Assembly (NCBI GenBank): GCA_020746995.1
Contig: JAGPXD010000001.1
Coordinates: 930,001-994,000, forward strand
Origin: Plectosphaerella cucumerina
Lineage: Eukaryota > Ascomycota > Sordariomycetes > Glomerellales > Plectosphaerellaceae
Direction: 5' to 3'
DNA: 64,000 bases
The position numbers were made by a program, and so were the translations under genes. Each line of letters starts with the position of its first letter. Positions within the stretch are counted from its first letter, which is position 1. The notes beneath the pieces were generated by a model. The model saw only the letters and a list, made by a program, of their open reading frames with translations, did not search any database and had not been told where the DNA came from. Below, piece after piece: positions 23,424-34,787 of this stretch.

Positions 23424-24857
23424 ATGAAGTTCGGAACCGCCGTCCTCCTCGCCCTGCCAGCCCTGGCTCTGGCCACCGATGACTACGGTGACGACGACTA
23501 CTGCGGCAAGTACGGCGGGTGCCACTGGGACACGGCGACCGTCACCACCGTGGTTGAGGTCACCACTACCTCCCCCTGCCCCACGACTGAGATCGTGTAC
23601 GAGGGAGGCAACACCTACACCAAGACGTAAGTATCTTCCTGTCCTTCAGCCAAGGCCCCTCACTAACATTTGGCATAGGTACACCAAGTACACTACGGTT
23701 GTTGAGAAGGTCCCCACCACCATCTACCAGACGGTCAAGAAGCCCGACCAGACCGTCTACGACAAGGCCTACGAGACCAAGACCATCACCAAGGAGCACC
23801 CCGTCACGGAGACCAAGTACGTCGACGGCGAGACCGTCGTCGTCGTCCACACCGAGACCGAGTATATCAAGACCTGGGTCCCTGTTACACACTACGCCAC
23901 CGTCGAGGCCCCGGATGTCACCCACACCTCGAAGGAGGTTGCCTACCAGACCATCACCAAGGAGCACCCTGTTACTCAGACCAAGGTATGTTGCTTCTGT
24001 CAGCATCAGCTACATGTTGCGTTACCTTTGAGAACAGTCACTGACCCTTTTTCTTAGACGGTTGAGGGCGAGGTCATCGTCGTCACTTACACCGAGACTG
24101 AGTACATCAAGACCTATGTCCCGGTGACTCACTACGAGACGGTCACTGGTGCCGATATTGTAAGTTCCTCGAATGAGTTCTCTCCTCGAAAGCATCTACT
24201 GACTCTTTGCAGACCAAGACAGCGGATCACCAGGAGACAGTCATCGTCACCAAGGGCCAAGACACCACCGTAACCAAAACCGTCCCAGGTGAGGTCGTTT
24301 ACGTGACTGAGACCTGCACCGAGTACGCCACTCAGGTCAACGTCGTCACCGTCCACGTCACTGCCCCAGCCGAGCACAAGACCACCAGCGTCTACACCAC
24401 TGTCGCCGTCTCCGAGGGATCCGAGGTGACCGTCACCATCCCCGGTGAGGTCATCTATGAGACCGAGACCTGCACCGAGTACGCCACCCAGGAGAACGTG
24501 GTCACCGTCCACGAAACTGGACCTGCTGTCCACAAGACCACCAGCGTCTACACGACCGTGACCGTCACGGAGGGATCCGAGGCCGTCGTCACGGCCCCTG
24601 GCGAGGTCATCTACGAAACTGTCCACAAGACCGTCACCGAGACCGTCCACGGCGCGCCCAGCACCGTGGTCGTGCCTCCTGTCGTCTCGACCACGGAAGT
24701 GATCGAGACCGAGACGACCACCGTCATCCCTCCCCCCGCGACCACTGAGCCTGTCGAGGTGCCCAGCGACACCCCCGTGCCCGCTGGCGCCGCCGAGGCC
24801 CGCGCCCCTCTCATGGCCATCGTCGTCGCTGCTGCCGGCGCCGTTGCCTTCCTCTGA
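23424..24857 (+). CDS. GPI-anchor-type Thr/Val-rich repetitive cell-wall protein
   Basis: Exons 23424-23626, 23679-23985, 24058-24159 and 24213-24857 give 418 aa; introns are 52, 72 and 53 nt. A signal peptide (MKFGTAVLLALPALALA) is followed by a short acidic Cys-containing head and then a long Thr/Val/Glu-rich stalk. Repeats are visible: TEYIKTWVPVTHYATV returns as TEYIKTYVPVTHYETV, KEHPVT occurs twice, and a unit containing CTEYAT, HKTTSVYTT and PGEVIYET is duplicated. The C-terminus has small residues (PAGAAEARA) before a hydrophobic tail ending AAAGAVAFL, as in GPI-anchor signals. Such proteins are O-mannosylated and held at the plasma membrane or wall. Exon 3 is 102 nt between two phase-0 introns, so skipping it would keep the frame. 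Role unknown beyond wall or surface. Confidence 0.85.
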
Positions 24858-25628
24858 GGGAACGTCCTTTCACTCTCGGACTATTTTTAATCTCCGTTCA
24901 AGTGTTTAGCCCCTTCAGGCATTTTCACCCTTCACACTCCTTCTTCTTCACTTCTTCGCCCCCTTGGGGGCCTGCGACTCTCACCCGAGAGGCGCATTAC
25001 CCGTCGGTGCGCGAGGTATCACCTTGCGACCGAGGGCAACACCATTTCACCTCTTTTTAATGACAAACTCACGAGCTACGACGGCACACCGGATACAAAA
25101 GGCACACGGATATACCCACACTCATTTCACGGCGCGGCGGAACGGAACGGAACAGGTTGCCCCCTTGGAAGAAAGGGGCGGATGGGTAATGGGTGACCTG
25201 GAGGTCAATGATTGATCTTGTAATATCTTCTTGTATATACTTAGACTTGGGATGGCGTGTCTCTGGACTGAGGCCATGGTTTGAGGTAGGCCGGGAGCGG
25301 CTGGTAGTTAGGGAGATAATAACTAGTCAAGTTGTTTGCATGATGGTTGAGGATGATGGTTCGCTACCCAGGTACCTTCCTACCATGTCATCAAGAGAAG
25401 TTGCTACGGTGGATGAGCTGCTACGGTGGATGGGCTGCTACGGTGGATGGGCTGCTACGGTGGATGAGCCACGGCGGTGGATAGATTCAAACAGTGGTTC
25501 CAAGTTGGGTACCCGGTACTCAATAATTCCTGCCTCTGTAGACAGGACCGTGATTTGATGCTCATAATCGTGTTTTCATGAGTGAAATGCACACCACGCC
25601 GCCGACATCAAGCCACTCTCTGCCTCTC
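24858..25628. other. spacer between wall-protein gene and the large divergent pair
   Basis: This holds the 3' ends of two converging genes and the 17-bp tandem repeat listed separately. I see no gene. Confidence 0.45.
25403..25470. repeat. 17-bp tandem repeat, four units
   Basis: The unit GCTACGGTGGATGAGCT occurs four times head to tail at 25403-25419, 25420-25436, 25437-25453 and 25454-25470. Units differ only at one internal A/G and at the last base. A decayed fifth unit (ACGGCGGTGGATAG) follows. It is a minisatellite in non-coding DNA. Confidence 0.9.
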
Positions 25629-28600
25629 TCACTTCTTCTCCAGCTGCATCCCACCAGCGGTAAGAAGGAAAGGGGAGTACAGAGTCAACAACGTCAGCAC
25701 AACCCACTTGAGCGGCTCCTTGACCTTGATAGGGACCTTTTCAATCGTCCCAGCGCTCACAATCCATCCCAAATTCGAAATCACCCCGCCTGTTGTACCC
25801 ACGATGGCACTATCCTTGACAACCGCGTCTTCCTTCCTAGCATCTATACCGAAGCCCGCCAACATGGACACCATCCCCACCACCGCGATGAAGGCATCGC
25901 CCACAGGAGCAATGTTGTCCGAGTAGAACTTTGGCGCCTTCATCGTCGCCTCGAACATGGCCTTGCCGGCTGTTACGATGATGACGAGTCTGTTGATGAT
26001 GTCGTCTGGGTCGGAGGAGCCGAAGGCGCCCCAGCCGGAGGTCATGGAGGCGCAGAGGAGGAGGGCTGATGTGACTTTGAGGGGACGAGGGGGCGAGCCG
26101 GCGTATTTGGAACGTTGGCTGAGGAGCATGGTTACGGCGAAGGCGGCGGCGGCGAAGCCGGAGATGATGTTTGTGATGCCGTTGGCGTAGTCAGGGCCTT
26201 CTTCCTTCTTTTCGGACTTGGCGGCGGTGTTGGCGGGTGTCTCGGCTTGAGCGAGGAAGGAGACATGGCCGTTGCCCGCTGTAGAGCCGGCGGTAAAAGC
26301 GGAAGCCATTGCGGACATCTTGGCTGGTCCCCTGGCGTGCTGCTGCGACTTGCTCGGCCACAGGATCTTCTGCATCTCCGTGACGGACTTGGTCGTCTGC
26401 AGGGTCTTCGTGATCTTGCCGTCGGGGAAGGGTGCTTTCTTGGTCACAAGCTTCACGAAGATGGTTGTTGGGGCAGCGATAATCAGCGCGCAGATATCGA
26501 GGAAGGACATCTCTGAGCCGACGAATTCCTCGTAAAGAGGCGTAATGATGGGAATGTAGATCCTCTTGTTCATGAGCCGTGAGAAGGTCTCGGCCATTCC
26601 GGCTATGAGGCTGGTGGTTTTATGTGTCAGTATACTGCTTCCAGAAGGCAATCTTTCGAAGTAAAGGGGGCAGACTTACTCAAAGATTCCCGTGATGAAG
26701 ACTTTGCCAGAGCTGATGACCAGCTTCCCAAAGATTCCCGCAACCTTCTTGGCCATATCTTTCGGGCTCAGCTTCTCCTTCTTCTGGATGACCTCCTCGT
26801 TCAGCTGCATTACACAGCTCAGGAAGTTGGCAAACTGTCCATCAACCATGTCTCCCAGGGCCTTCAGTGCAGGATTGGCGTCATCGACAGCCCCCTCCTC
26901 CTTCGAGGACGCGTCCGAGGTCGCGCCGGAAAGGTTCGTGCGGAACTTATCCAGCAGCCAAGTAACCGTAGGATTGTCGAACCCGGGCAGGCTGTTCTTG
27001 GCCTTCTTCACCTCGGCCAGGGACTTCTCATCTCGATCTGGTATGTCCGCCCACTCCTCAATCTTCGCCTCCACCCCCTCGAATGCCTCGTCGACCGTGT
27101 CCCTGACCTCTTCAATCAAGCCGATGAAGTGGTTGATGTGGACGTTGATGATGTTCTTCACCACGAGATGCGTGCGCTTGATGTCCGGCCACGGCCAAAG
27201 TCCAGCGGCCCAGTCTTTGAACTGTTCCCACTTGACCTTGACCCATTCCCAGACGGCATCAAAGAAGGCGGCCACCTCGGACTTGACCGTTAGCCAGACT
27301 TCCTCGGCCTTCTCTTTAATCCAGATGACGACCTTCCAGAAGCCCTCTTCGGCCCGTGAGAGGATGATCTTTGCTTTGTCTACGAAGCCTTGACCGATGG
27401 CACAGAGGATGTCCCCGACGGAGCGGGACTTATTGGAGCTTGAGGTTCGCGAGCCGGCGATGTGAAGCGACTCTGAGGTACCAAGTTCGCTGAAGATGCT
27501 CCCCTTTGGTCCGAGGGACATGACCCAGGAGTCTTGGCCTTTAGTCGAAGCTGTTGACGTTCTCGAAGAGGCAACGCTGGCCGTAGTGGCAGCCTTCATC
27601 GTCGCCGGGGCACCATCAGAATATCCGTCCGGAAGCTCGTTCCTTATCTGGACAAGTTGCTTGAAGGCCTGAACTGCGCCGTCCTTGTCGTCCGGGCTGA
27701 CGCCATTGGCGATGAGAGGGGCCGTCGAGCCGTCAGCCAGAGGGACTCGCAGATTGTCAAGATCGCCCACAGTCTTGATCCCTGAAAGCTTGTCCATGAT
27801 CTTGACAAGGGGGTCGACCACGACGACCGAGCCCGGGGTCGACGTGACAGAGGCCTGGAATATGACGGCGCCGGAGAGGCCTTGTACGGGCTGCATGACC
27901 GTTACCGTCCCCTGGACGCCTGTCTTGAGATAGACAGGAACGCCGGGATTCAGCACGAGATAGCGTTCCTCGGTGTGAACGGAGACTTGGGTCTTCGAGA
28001 CGAGTTGAACTGGCTCGTCGATGGCCGCCTCGCCATCGGCGTTTGTTACCGTGATACGGGTGGTGAATGTGTCAAACTTGACCGTGTCGCTGATATCTGT
28101 GGCCGGGAGGTAGATTGATCGCGGGCTCCACGTTCCCGTGGCAGGCTCTTGCGTCAGTTGAGTGAGATTCTGGCCGGCATTATGGCAGAAGAGGACATTG
28201 GAGGCATCCTGGGCCTTGTTCAAGTAGAAAGCGAAGTTGGAGGCGTCGGAGCAGATGGGCAGGGGCTCGGACCAGGCCGCAGGAGATGCCTCGGAGCCCG
28301 CGGCGCAGTGGGAGTAGAAGACGGTGCCCTGCTCGTTGAGGCCCCAGACGGCCGTCTCGCCGCCGATGGTGGAGGCCGCAAGGGACGAGACGCGGCGGAA
28401 GAGAACCTGGCTCGTAGCGGTGGAGGAGATGATCATAGTCCCACGGGACTGCTCCTTCTGGTTGTCAGGAGTGAAGAGGTAAATTCCGTCGCCGGCTGCA
28501 ACAAAGAGATTGGTGTCGCCGGATGAGGTGAGGGAGGTTGCGATACTCGAGGCGCCGTCTGGGAGCACGAGCCTGGCGGGGTTCGGCGCGACGAAGGAGC

Positions 28601-29330
28601 CCTTCTTGGTGTATTGAGGGACGTAGATGAGACCGCGTGATGAGCCAATTGCTCCCATGGTGTAAATACCAGGCGATGTGTCCTTAGGGCGTCGTCCGAG
28701 AACGCTGGTCACCGATCCGGCTTGGAGCTCGATGGGGAGAGAGTGCCGGCTCCATTTGTGCTGGTCAGCCGGGTTGACGTAGTATCTGTCGATGAGCTTG
28801 GCGGGATCGCCTGGTTTGCGAAGGATGTCGACGAAGCAGTTCTGAACATCTCGTTTCCCGGACCTCGGGGGCAGGTTCATAAGGTAGATGTGGGCGATGC
28901 TCAGGGGCGAAGGGGGATGGCCGGACTCGGCATCGAAGGGGATCCGTTTCCAGTAAAGGTCGTCATCCCAGTCCTCGGGATCACTGGAGCGTCCCAGCGT
29001 CAGATACAGGTAGTCGTTGCCATTGACGGTGAGGACGAGTGCAAGGTCGAAGGCGAGGGTGGCGGCGTTTTGGGAGAGATCAAAGTGCTTGGCCTTAACG
29101 GGGGCGCCGTTGTGGTGAAGCTTGGAGAGGGGTGTAGAGAGATCGACCCTATTCCAGCCACTAGACGACTCCCTGACTTCTCGGGAGACGTAGAAGATGC
29201 CATTGGTCCCGATGGAGAAGAAGAGGGCATCGCCATTGGGGGTCTGGAGGACCTCAAAGGCGCGATCTGGAGCCATGACCACTGCATGTTTGTAGTTGGT
29301 CATGAGCTCCGTTTCTGCGCTGATATGCAT
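25629..29330 (-). CDS. large unrecognised protein: propeller-like N-terminus, Ig-like and helical middle, membrane C-terminus
   Basis: Exons 29330-26680 and 26610-25629 (69-nt intron, GTAAGT) give 1210 aa. I recognise no family. Residues 1 to about 410 carry repeated beta-strand units with Gly/Trp/Tyr patterns (for example NGNDYLYLTLGR, SGDTNLFVAAGDGIYLF, AVWGLNEQGTVFYSHC), as in a beta-propeller. About 420-510 reads like an Ig-type beta domain (TTRITVTNADGEAAIDEPVQ). Then come a Ser/Thr-rich linker, a Trp-rich amphipathic helical region near 665-740 (AFFDAVWEWVKVKWEQFKDW) and further charged helices. At least four hydrophobic segments lie between about 1030 and 1205. There is no N-terminal signal peptide. 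It is divergent from the gene at 30588 across 1.26 kb. A membrane-inserting role is an inference from topology only. Confidence 0.8.
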
Positions 29331-30587
29331 GATGACTCTTTCGCTCCCTAATGCGGGAGACAGAGTATAAAGGGGAGTTGGGCAGGGAGACAGATGGTGT
29401 TTGCTGATCGGTAGGCAGGAGGGAGGCCAAGAGAAATGGTCAAGGGGAACTCAGGGGTTGAAGGTGCTTGGCTTGGAGATTGATAGAGTCTCATGGGCCC
29501 ACGGCAAGATATGTAGGATCTGTATCGACCACAGAAACAGCTCGATCTCATCACCAGTCGCTCTCATTCTGAGGGTTTAGTTGCGGGCCACCTGATATCA
29601 GGAGCTCTCGGCCTGTCCGGCGCATCTCACGGCCCCTTCCGTGGTCTCTGCTGTCATCCGACCAAGCATCCCACATAGTTCCATGCAACATCAAGACGCC
29701 ACGACGAAGATTCGGTAGCTGAAACAACCTCAGAACCGCCACCGCTAGTCAACCTTTCTTTCTCGGGTACCAGATCGTGAGAGCTACCCGATTTGCTGAT
29801 ATCGCGAGCTTGTATTCGGATCTAACCGTCCGCGCCTCAGCCAGCCCTATCTCCCCCGCATGACATCCCCGATATGTGTTGTCCGTACATACATAAGGCT
29901 CATGCCGCTGGAGGAGCGGCTGATGGGAATGGCTGTTCAGCGCTGACATGCCCCTCGCTTTAGCCGTGTTGGGAGAAGTTCGGGCTGTGCGACGATTAAG
30001 CCGGCATGATGCATGAGAGCCACGAGAACATCCTTTGCCCACCTTTACGCGACATGCACCCGGATGCTACATCTTGGCTATGGCGTCTCCGAGAGATGGG
30101 TTGGCAATATTGGACGGATAGGTGCTTGCGGACGAGAAGCATGACGCGGATATTGAACCTCGTCGCTTCAGCTGACAATTCTCTTGGCAGCCGAGCGTAT
30201 CTACGTACTGTCAAGATGGCTGCTCAGGCTCAAGAAACTTAGTCATGCGCGCCACAAAGTTGCAGTCGCACAATGCATACCTAGTTGACACCGGCTCCGG
30301 AATGGCCGATGCTGACCGGGGCTTTCATTTCCTCGACGTTATGGACCGATCAATGCCCGGGGGCGACGAGTAGAGGGAGGAAACTCTATGTCTACAAGAA
30401 CCATGACCTTTCTCTGCCCTAGGTGGTGAAGTAAAGTCTCAGCCATAATCAGACATCACAGCAGCAACCAACGCATCTCTTCCGACTCCTTTCCTCATCC
30501 CCCTTGCTACTTGCAACCTTGCCTTCGGGCATTTGGTCAATTTTGCTTCCACATATCTCTTCTCTGATCCCATCCTCCTTGGCCAAC
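29331..30587. promoter_or_regulatory. shared intergenic region of the divergent large-protein pair
   Basis: This 1.26 kb separates two diverging starts and holds no credible gene. It should contain both promoters. I saw no repeated operator-like word. Confidence 0.5.
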
Positions 30588-32357
30588 ATGGACATGAACA
30601 AGCTATCCCCGCCACCACCCAGCAATATCGGCCAGCATGGCATCGACTACGTCGTCGCCACCAGCCAGGAGAGCGTCAACAGTACCATGATTACCTACCT
30701 CAGCGGCGTCGAGCAACCCTACATCTACCTTGCCTTCACCAGGGGCAAAACGCCAACCACCTATGATCCCGCGGCCAAGTATCATGAAATGGTCAGCGCG
30801 GCCGGAGCTGACATTTTCTCCGTCGAAAACGGCACGCCCGTGGATGACTCCCCCATTCTCCAGTCTCTCAAGAAGAACAAGTTCCGGCTCGCCGTCAAGG
30901 CCAAGATCGGCCTGCCCCCTGACCATCTTAACTACCCCGACGTCTTGATCATGGGCAAGAGCACGACCCAGGTCACCTTCAACCTTCTCTGCTCCGAATT
31001 CCAAGTCGCTCAGTTGGAGTACGACGAGGAGGTAGACGATTTGGCGTTCACAACCACCGACCAGGCTGACAGTGAGACCAACACCGCATGGGTGTTCAGC
31101 ACCTCAGTCGGCATCTCCCTGGAGAACGTCGACGCGCGAACCGACGCCGCTATTGACAAGCTCGACAAGGAGACCAAGGACAAGATGAGGTCGTATAACG
31201 CAGACGTCTTCAGCGTGCAGAAGCTTCTCCTTGACCTCAGCAGGTTCGCCAGCGTGTCGGCGCCTACCATCATTGGCCCAGAGAGCGGGCTCCAGGGAGT
31301 ACTCCAGGACCAATTTCAGGCCAACTACTTCAAAACCCTCGAGAAAAGCAAGGGCGGAAAACCCCTCCTCGGCTGTACCATGGTGGCCAACGCCAGTTCG
31401 AGAGCCCCGGATCCCTCCATCGCAGTGACGAGCTTCAACTATGCCATCATGCCCTGGATGGACGGCGCCGGCAAACCTACCAAGGACCCAAGTTCTTTCG
31501 AAGCTAAGATCGGAACGCTCAACTACCTCTGCGTCACCGACGACAGACCTCGCCCGCAGGCCCCCAACTGGTTCGGATACAATTGGATCAATACCAAAGC
31601 CGACGCCCAAGACCACCACGGCGTCGCCTCCGTTCGCCGGGGCAAAATGGCCCAATTCCTCAAGGACAAGATTGTCCCCCTTGCCCGACAGAACTGCTAC
31701 CAGCCTAAAGTCCGCGTCAAGCTCAAGAATCTCACCGGCATGGGCGGCTCCAACTACTCCGCTGACATGCACGGCGGCCAGAAACCACACGACGTGGTTC
31801 TCTTCGACTCGGGTCGGCGCCTGTTCAAGATCCAGTGGGCGGCCGAAGACTACCAGGAGTCCGGAAACGCAGGCCACAACGGACAGATGCGCGTCAAGAC
31901 GTACTACAGCCTCGAGCTCGACGTGGAAGGCACCGACATCATTGTCCGACAGGAGCAGTACGTCCACCTGTTCATCAAGAGCTTCGCGACCAGCAGCGAG
32001 GGAAATGTTCGCTCTCGCAAGCGGACCGACTATTACTCCATGGTCGTCCATGACGGCCAGATTGAAGCGGTCTGGGACGAGAAGCGCAGGCAGAGGACCG
32101 TCGGGCACGAGAAGCATCTGAAGAAGGATGTGTTCCAGGACTTTTGGACGGATATCAACGACACAGTGTCGTCCATCACGAGACAGCTGACGGAGGATTT
32201 GACGCCTGACTTGGGCGAGCTGCCCGTGTCTGTGATCCAGGGCTTTGTGTTCCCCGGGGGCAAGACGTTCACGTTTACCAAGGCCACCTTCTCGCCACAT
32301 GGAGATCTCATGGCGTTCATCAACTATGTCGAGCCGCCAGAGGGGACGGGGCAGTAG
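30588..32357 (+). CDS. unrecognised 589-aa protein, weakly P-47/TULIP-like N-terminus
   Basis: Single exon from the ATG in CCAACATGGAC; an earlier in-frame non-ATG extension is ignored. No signal peptide or membrane segment. The N-terminus (HGIDYVVATSQESVNSTM) and the long beta-rich chain recall proteins of the clostridial P-47/OrfX group and other TULIP-fold proteins, which start with a similar 'W/G-D-xVYA...VN' element; this is from memory and weak. Distinct landmarks are WFGYNWINTKADAQ, NLTGMGGSNYSADMHGGQ and a C-terminal beta segment FPGGKTFTFTKATFSPHGDL. It is probably soluble. The divergent neighbour encodes the 1210-aa membrane-tailed protein, and both may be expressed together. No function can be assigned. 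Confidence 0.8.
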   Translation: MDMNKLSPPPPSNIGQHGIDYVVATSQESVNSTMITYLSGVEQPYIYLAFTRGKTPTTYDPAAKYHEMVSAAGADIFSVENGTPVDDSPILQSLKKNKFRLAVKAKIGLPPDHLNYPDVLIMGKSTTQVTFNLLCSEFQVAQLEYDEEVDDLAFTTTDQADSETNTAWVFSTSVGISLENVDARTDAAIDKLDKETKDKMRSYNADVFSVQKLLLDLSRFASVSAPTIIGPESGLQGVLQDQFQANYFKTLEKSKGGKPLLGCTMVANASSRAPDPSIAVTSFNYAIMPWMDGAGKPTKDPSSFEAKIGTLNYLCVTDDRPRPQAPNWFGYNWINTKADAQDHHGVASVRRGKMAQFLKDKIVPLARQNCYQPKVRVKLKNLTGMGGSNYSADMHGGQKPHDVVLFDSGRRLFKIQWAAEDYQESGNAGHNGQMRVKTYYSLELDVEGTDIIVRQEQYVHLFIKSFATSSEGNVRSRKRTDYYSMVVHDGQIEAVWDEKRRQRTVGHEKHLKKDVFQDFWTDINDTVSSITRQLTEDLTPDLGELPVSVIQGFVFPGGKTFTFTKATFSPHGDLMAFINYVEPPEGTGQ

Positions 32358-32664
32358 GGGGTGTTGTGTTCTTTCTCTCTCTCCCTCACTTTCATATCAT
32401 GTGATTTACTTTATTTCTTCACTTAAGTCACTTAAGTTGTCAGATTACTCGAATCAGGCGCAAATATTAAGGTCGTTAATAGGCGCGGCCGTGGGATACT
32501 GCACGTTGCTCGCGCTCATGGGGACGCGGCGAGATTGCGGTGCCGCCTGCGTTGGGCTATGAGGAATGCGAGTGATGGTGTAAAAATTTTCTATAATGTT
32601 ACACGCCCTCTAGGTACACCCATCTTCGAGAATTTTCTAAGGCTCGTGATTGCCATGCCCTTGT
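32358..32664. other. converging 3' ends
   Basis: This is the 3' flank of two converging genes, A+T-rich around 32580-32620. I see nothing coding. Confidence 0.4.
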
Positions 32665-33120
32665 CTAGTTCACGGTCGCGTCCGCAAGTGACTGAATGAT
32701 GTTGCCTCCATCGAAAAGACCCCCACCAGGTGCCCGAGCACGGCAGAGGCTGTTTCCACGCTCAATGACGTTCTGGTCGCATTCCAAGTTGGACTGCTCG
32801 ACGCAACTCAGTCTCCCACCGCCTTGACAGGTATCAATCGTCAGCAGGAAGCCGGTAGGTGGCTTCTTCGTTCAGGAACAGCACTCACAGTTGTTTCCGC
32901 CAGGAACACAGCGACCAGCAGCGCCGGACTGACTGGTGCAGGCGTCCTGCTTGAGGCTCGTGTTTGCGACGCAGCAAGTGCCGGAGGGAACAGGGCGGTT
33001 CTGGTTCTGTCTGCCGAGAAGAGCCGTATCGCGCCGGGCACCACCGAGGTTATCAACATTGACAACGCCGGCAGAGACGGAGGCGACGAGAGCCACGATG
33101 GTAGCGAGAGAGAACTTCAT
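32665..33120 (-). CDS. small secreted Cys-rich protein
   Basis: Exons 33120-32889 and 32822-32665 (66-nt intron, GTGAGT to TCAAG) give 129 aa. Ignoring the intron gives a false 82-aa frame. The signal peptide is MKFSLATIVALVASVSAG, with a possible Kex2-like RR site about 12 residues later. The mature part has about nine Cys, starting with a CC pair (SGTCCVANTSLKQDACTSQ), then GRCVPGGNNC, RLSCVEQ, LECDQ and SLCRA. The order starts with the pair, so it is not the hydrophobin pattern (C-CC-C-C-CC-C). The tail after the last Cys is Gly-rich. Size and Cys content fit an apoplastic protein or effector candidate; no enzymatic motif. Convergent with the 589-aa gene. Confidence 0.78.
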
Positions 33121-34787
33121 GATGGTGAAAGTGATGAGGTTCTGTCTGTGTTCGAGGGTGTATAAAATAGTAGCCGACCAGCGACAGAGAGTGTAATAGG
33201 TGCCTTGAGTGAATAGAAATGTGAGTACTAGCCTAGAGAAGCAATAATGAAATAGGTTGTCGCAAGGTGCTTAAATATGTGAGAGTCCTCGAGGTCTCAA
33301 TGACGGGTTTGGCAGATTGTCGCCCTGCCCCGTGGAACGATCATCCGACATCAGCCCCTGCCGAGGCGCACTTCAGACTGGCACGGGATGCGTTTAAGAT
33401 GGGACGAGACGAACATGGGAACTTTTTGGGGCGCGGAGGGGGAATGGGTGGGACACGTCGCATTGCATAGCAAATCTTGAAACTCAGGGCGAGAAGCGAC
33501 AGCTGCATTGAGCGTCTGAGACGCCTGAAACGCTTCCGACGATGACAACTTGGGTGTTTGACCAAATTCAGAGGGTTCACTGCAAATTTGAAACCATCAT
33601 AGTTCTCCACCTCCTTCACTGCAAAACAAGACAATTACGGCTACACGCTGCCATATGAACAGCGCTCTGCAGCGTGCCCTTGTACTCTTTTCATGGTTGT
33701 TGTGACTGGTACCCTGGATTGGTGGAACGACCCCTTGACCAATTCTGCCAGGGCCGCGACAGCGGGCAGCCGTATCCATCTGGCCCCTTCTGATTGCCCA
33801 GCTGTCTCAGGGGTCAGTCAGAGCTGGCACTTCTTGGTCACGGAGCAAGACAGGCGTGCTGGACCTTGAGAAATACAACACCACCATTATTCCTTTCATC
33901 AGGCCTGATTAGTAGTCGGATTAGTAACGACCAACGGATACCCGGTGTGGTATGTGTATGTCTTTTGATTCCTTGCTACGGTGGTCAAGCACGCCGCTAC
34001 CGCTGAGAACTAAATCCCCTCTATGCAATGGACTGGACATCAGCGGACGCCACATGAGGTCAAGAGTTCATAATTGTCAGGGTCCTTGTAGTTGCCTTCC
34101 GGAGGGTTTGGACATGCCGCCAGGAAGGCATTGAATCTGTCATACTACCAGTAACTTCTGACGGGAGGAATTCATCACGCCCTGTCCGCTTCCTGATCAC
34201 TTCAAACGCTCGTAAAGCGCTTCTAGTTTCTGTCAGCTGCACCATGTGGCCCAGTTGTGGTCAAAATCGCTCGTGCATCAGAAATACTGTATCCGCCACA
34301 CATAGATGTCTGCTATGCCCTATGTTGGGACACACCAAAAGCTCACACAGCAGTCTATAGGTTCTCAACGCACGCCGAAAATCCTCCGCTTTAGGGAACG
34401 GGGAACGACACGGCATTAGTTCCATGTAATATCAGAGGCAAAATGACGGGCTCTCTTTGATGCCGCAACTCCTCCATCGCACCTCCCACCTTCTATACAA
34501 TAGTTTACCCGGCGTCTTTGCCTGTAATCTCCTCGAGACTGCGGAGTGCCAGGCGAGCCCTGGGGCTCGGGCCGCTCACGGGGTTCGGCGGAACGTAGCC
34601 CCGAGGCTCTGCCTCTGGCTGAACCGGCGGAGACTGCCGGTCCCAACACCCCTGTCTTAGATGGCCGATCGGCCTCCAGCCGTGTTACTCCCCTCACAAC
34701 CGCAAGTACGACGCCGACCGTGTCCGATTCCAATATCGTCGGCCCCTGACATTCTCCGAAGGCGATATTACACGGCTCCCGGATTTC
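33121..34787. other. gene-free region upstream of Zn2Cys6 regulator
   Basis: 1.67 kb with short open frames only. GTATAAAATAG at about 33160-33170 sits on the promoter side of the small secreted protein gene. The last 300 bases form the promoter or leader of the regulator and contain one CCGATCGG. Confidence 0.45.
34665..34672. promoter_or_regulatory. single CCGATCGG palindrome upstream of the regulator
   Basis: A perfect copy of the 8-bp palindrome that is tripled at 39009-39046. It lies about 115 bp before the chosen ATG at 34788. CGG half-sites are what Zn2Cys6 proteins usually bind, so this could be an autoregulatory site. It overlaps a possible upstream ATG at 34661. Confidence 0.35.

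Noticed and set aside
31104..32300. 398-codon open frame on -
   Set aside because: Antisense to the 589-aa gene, with no recognisable protein features.
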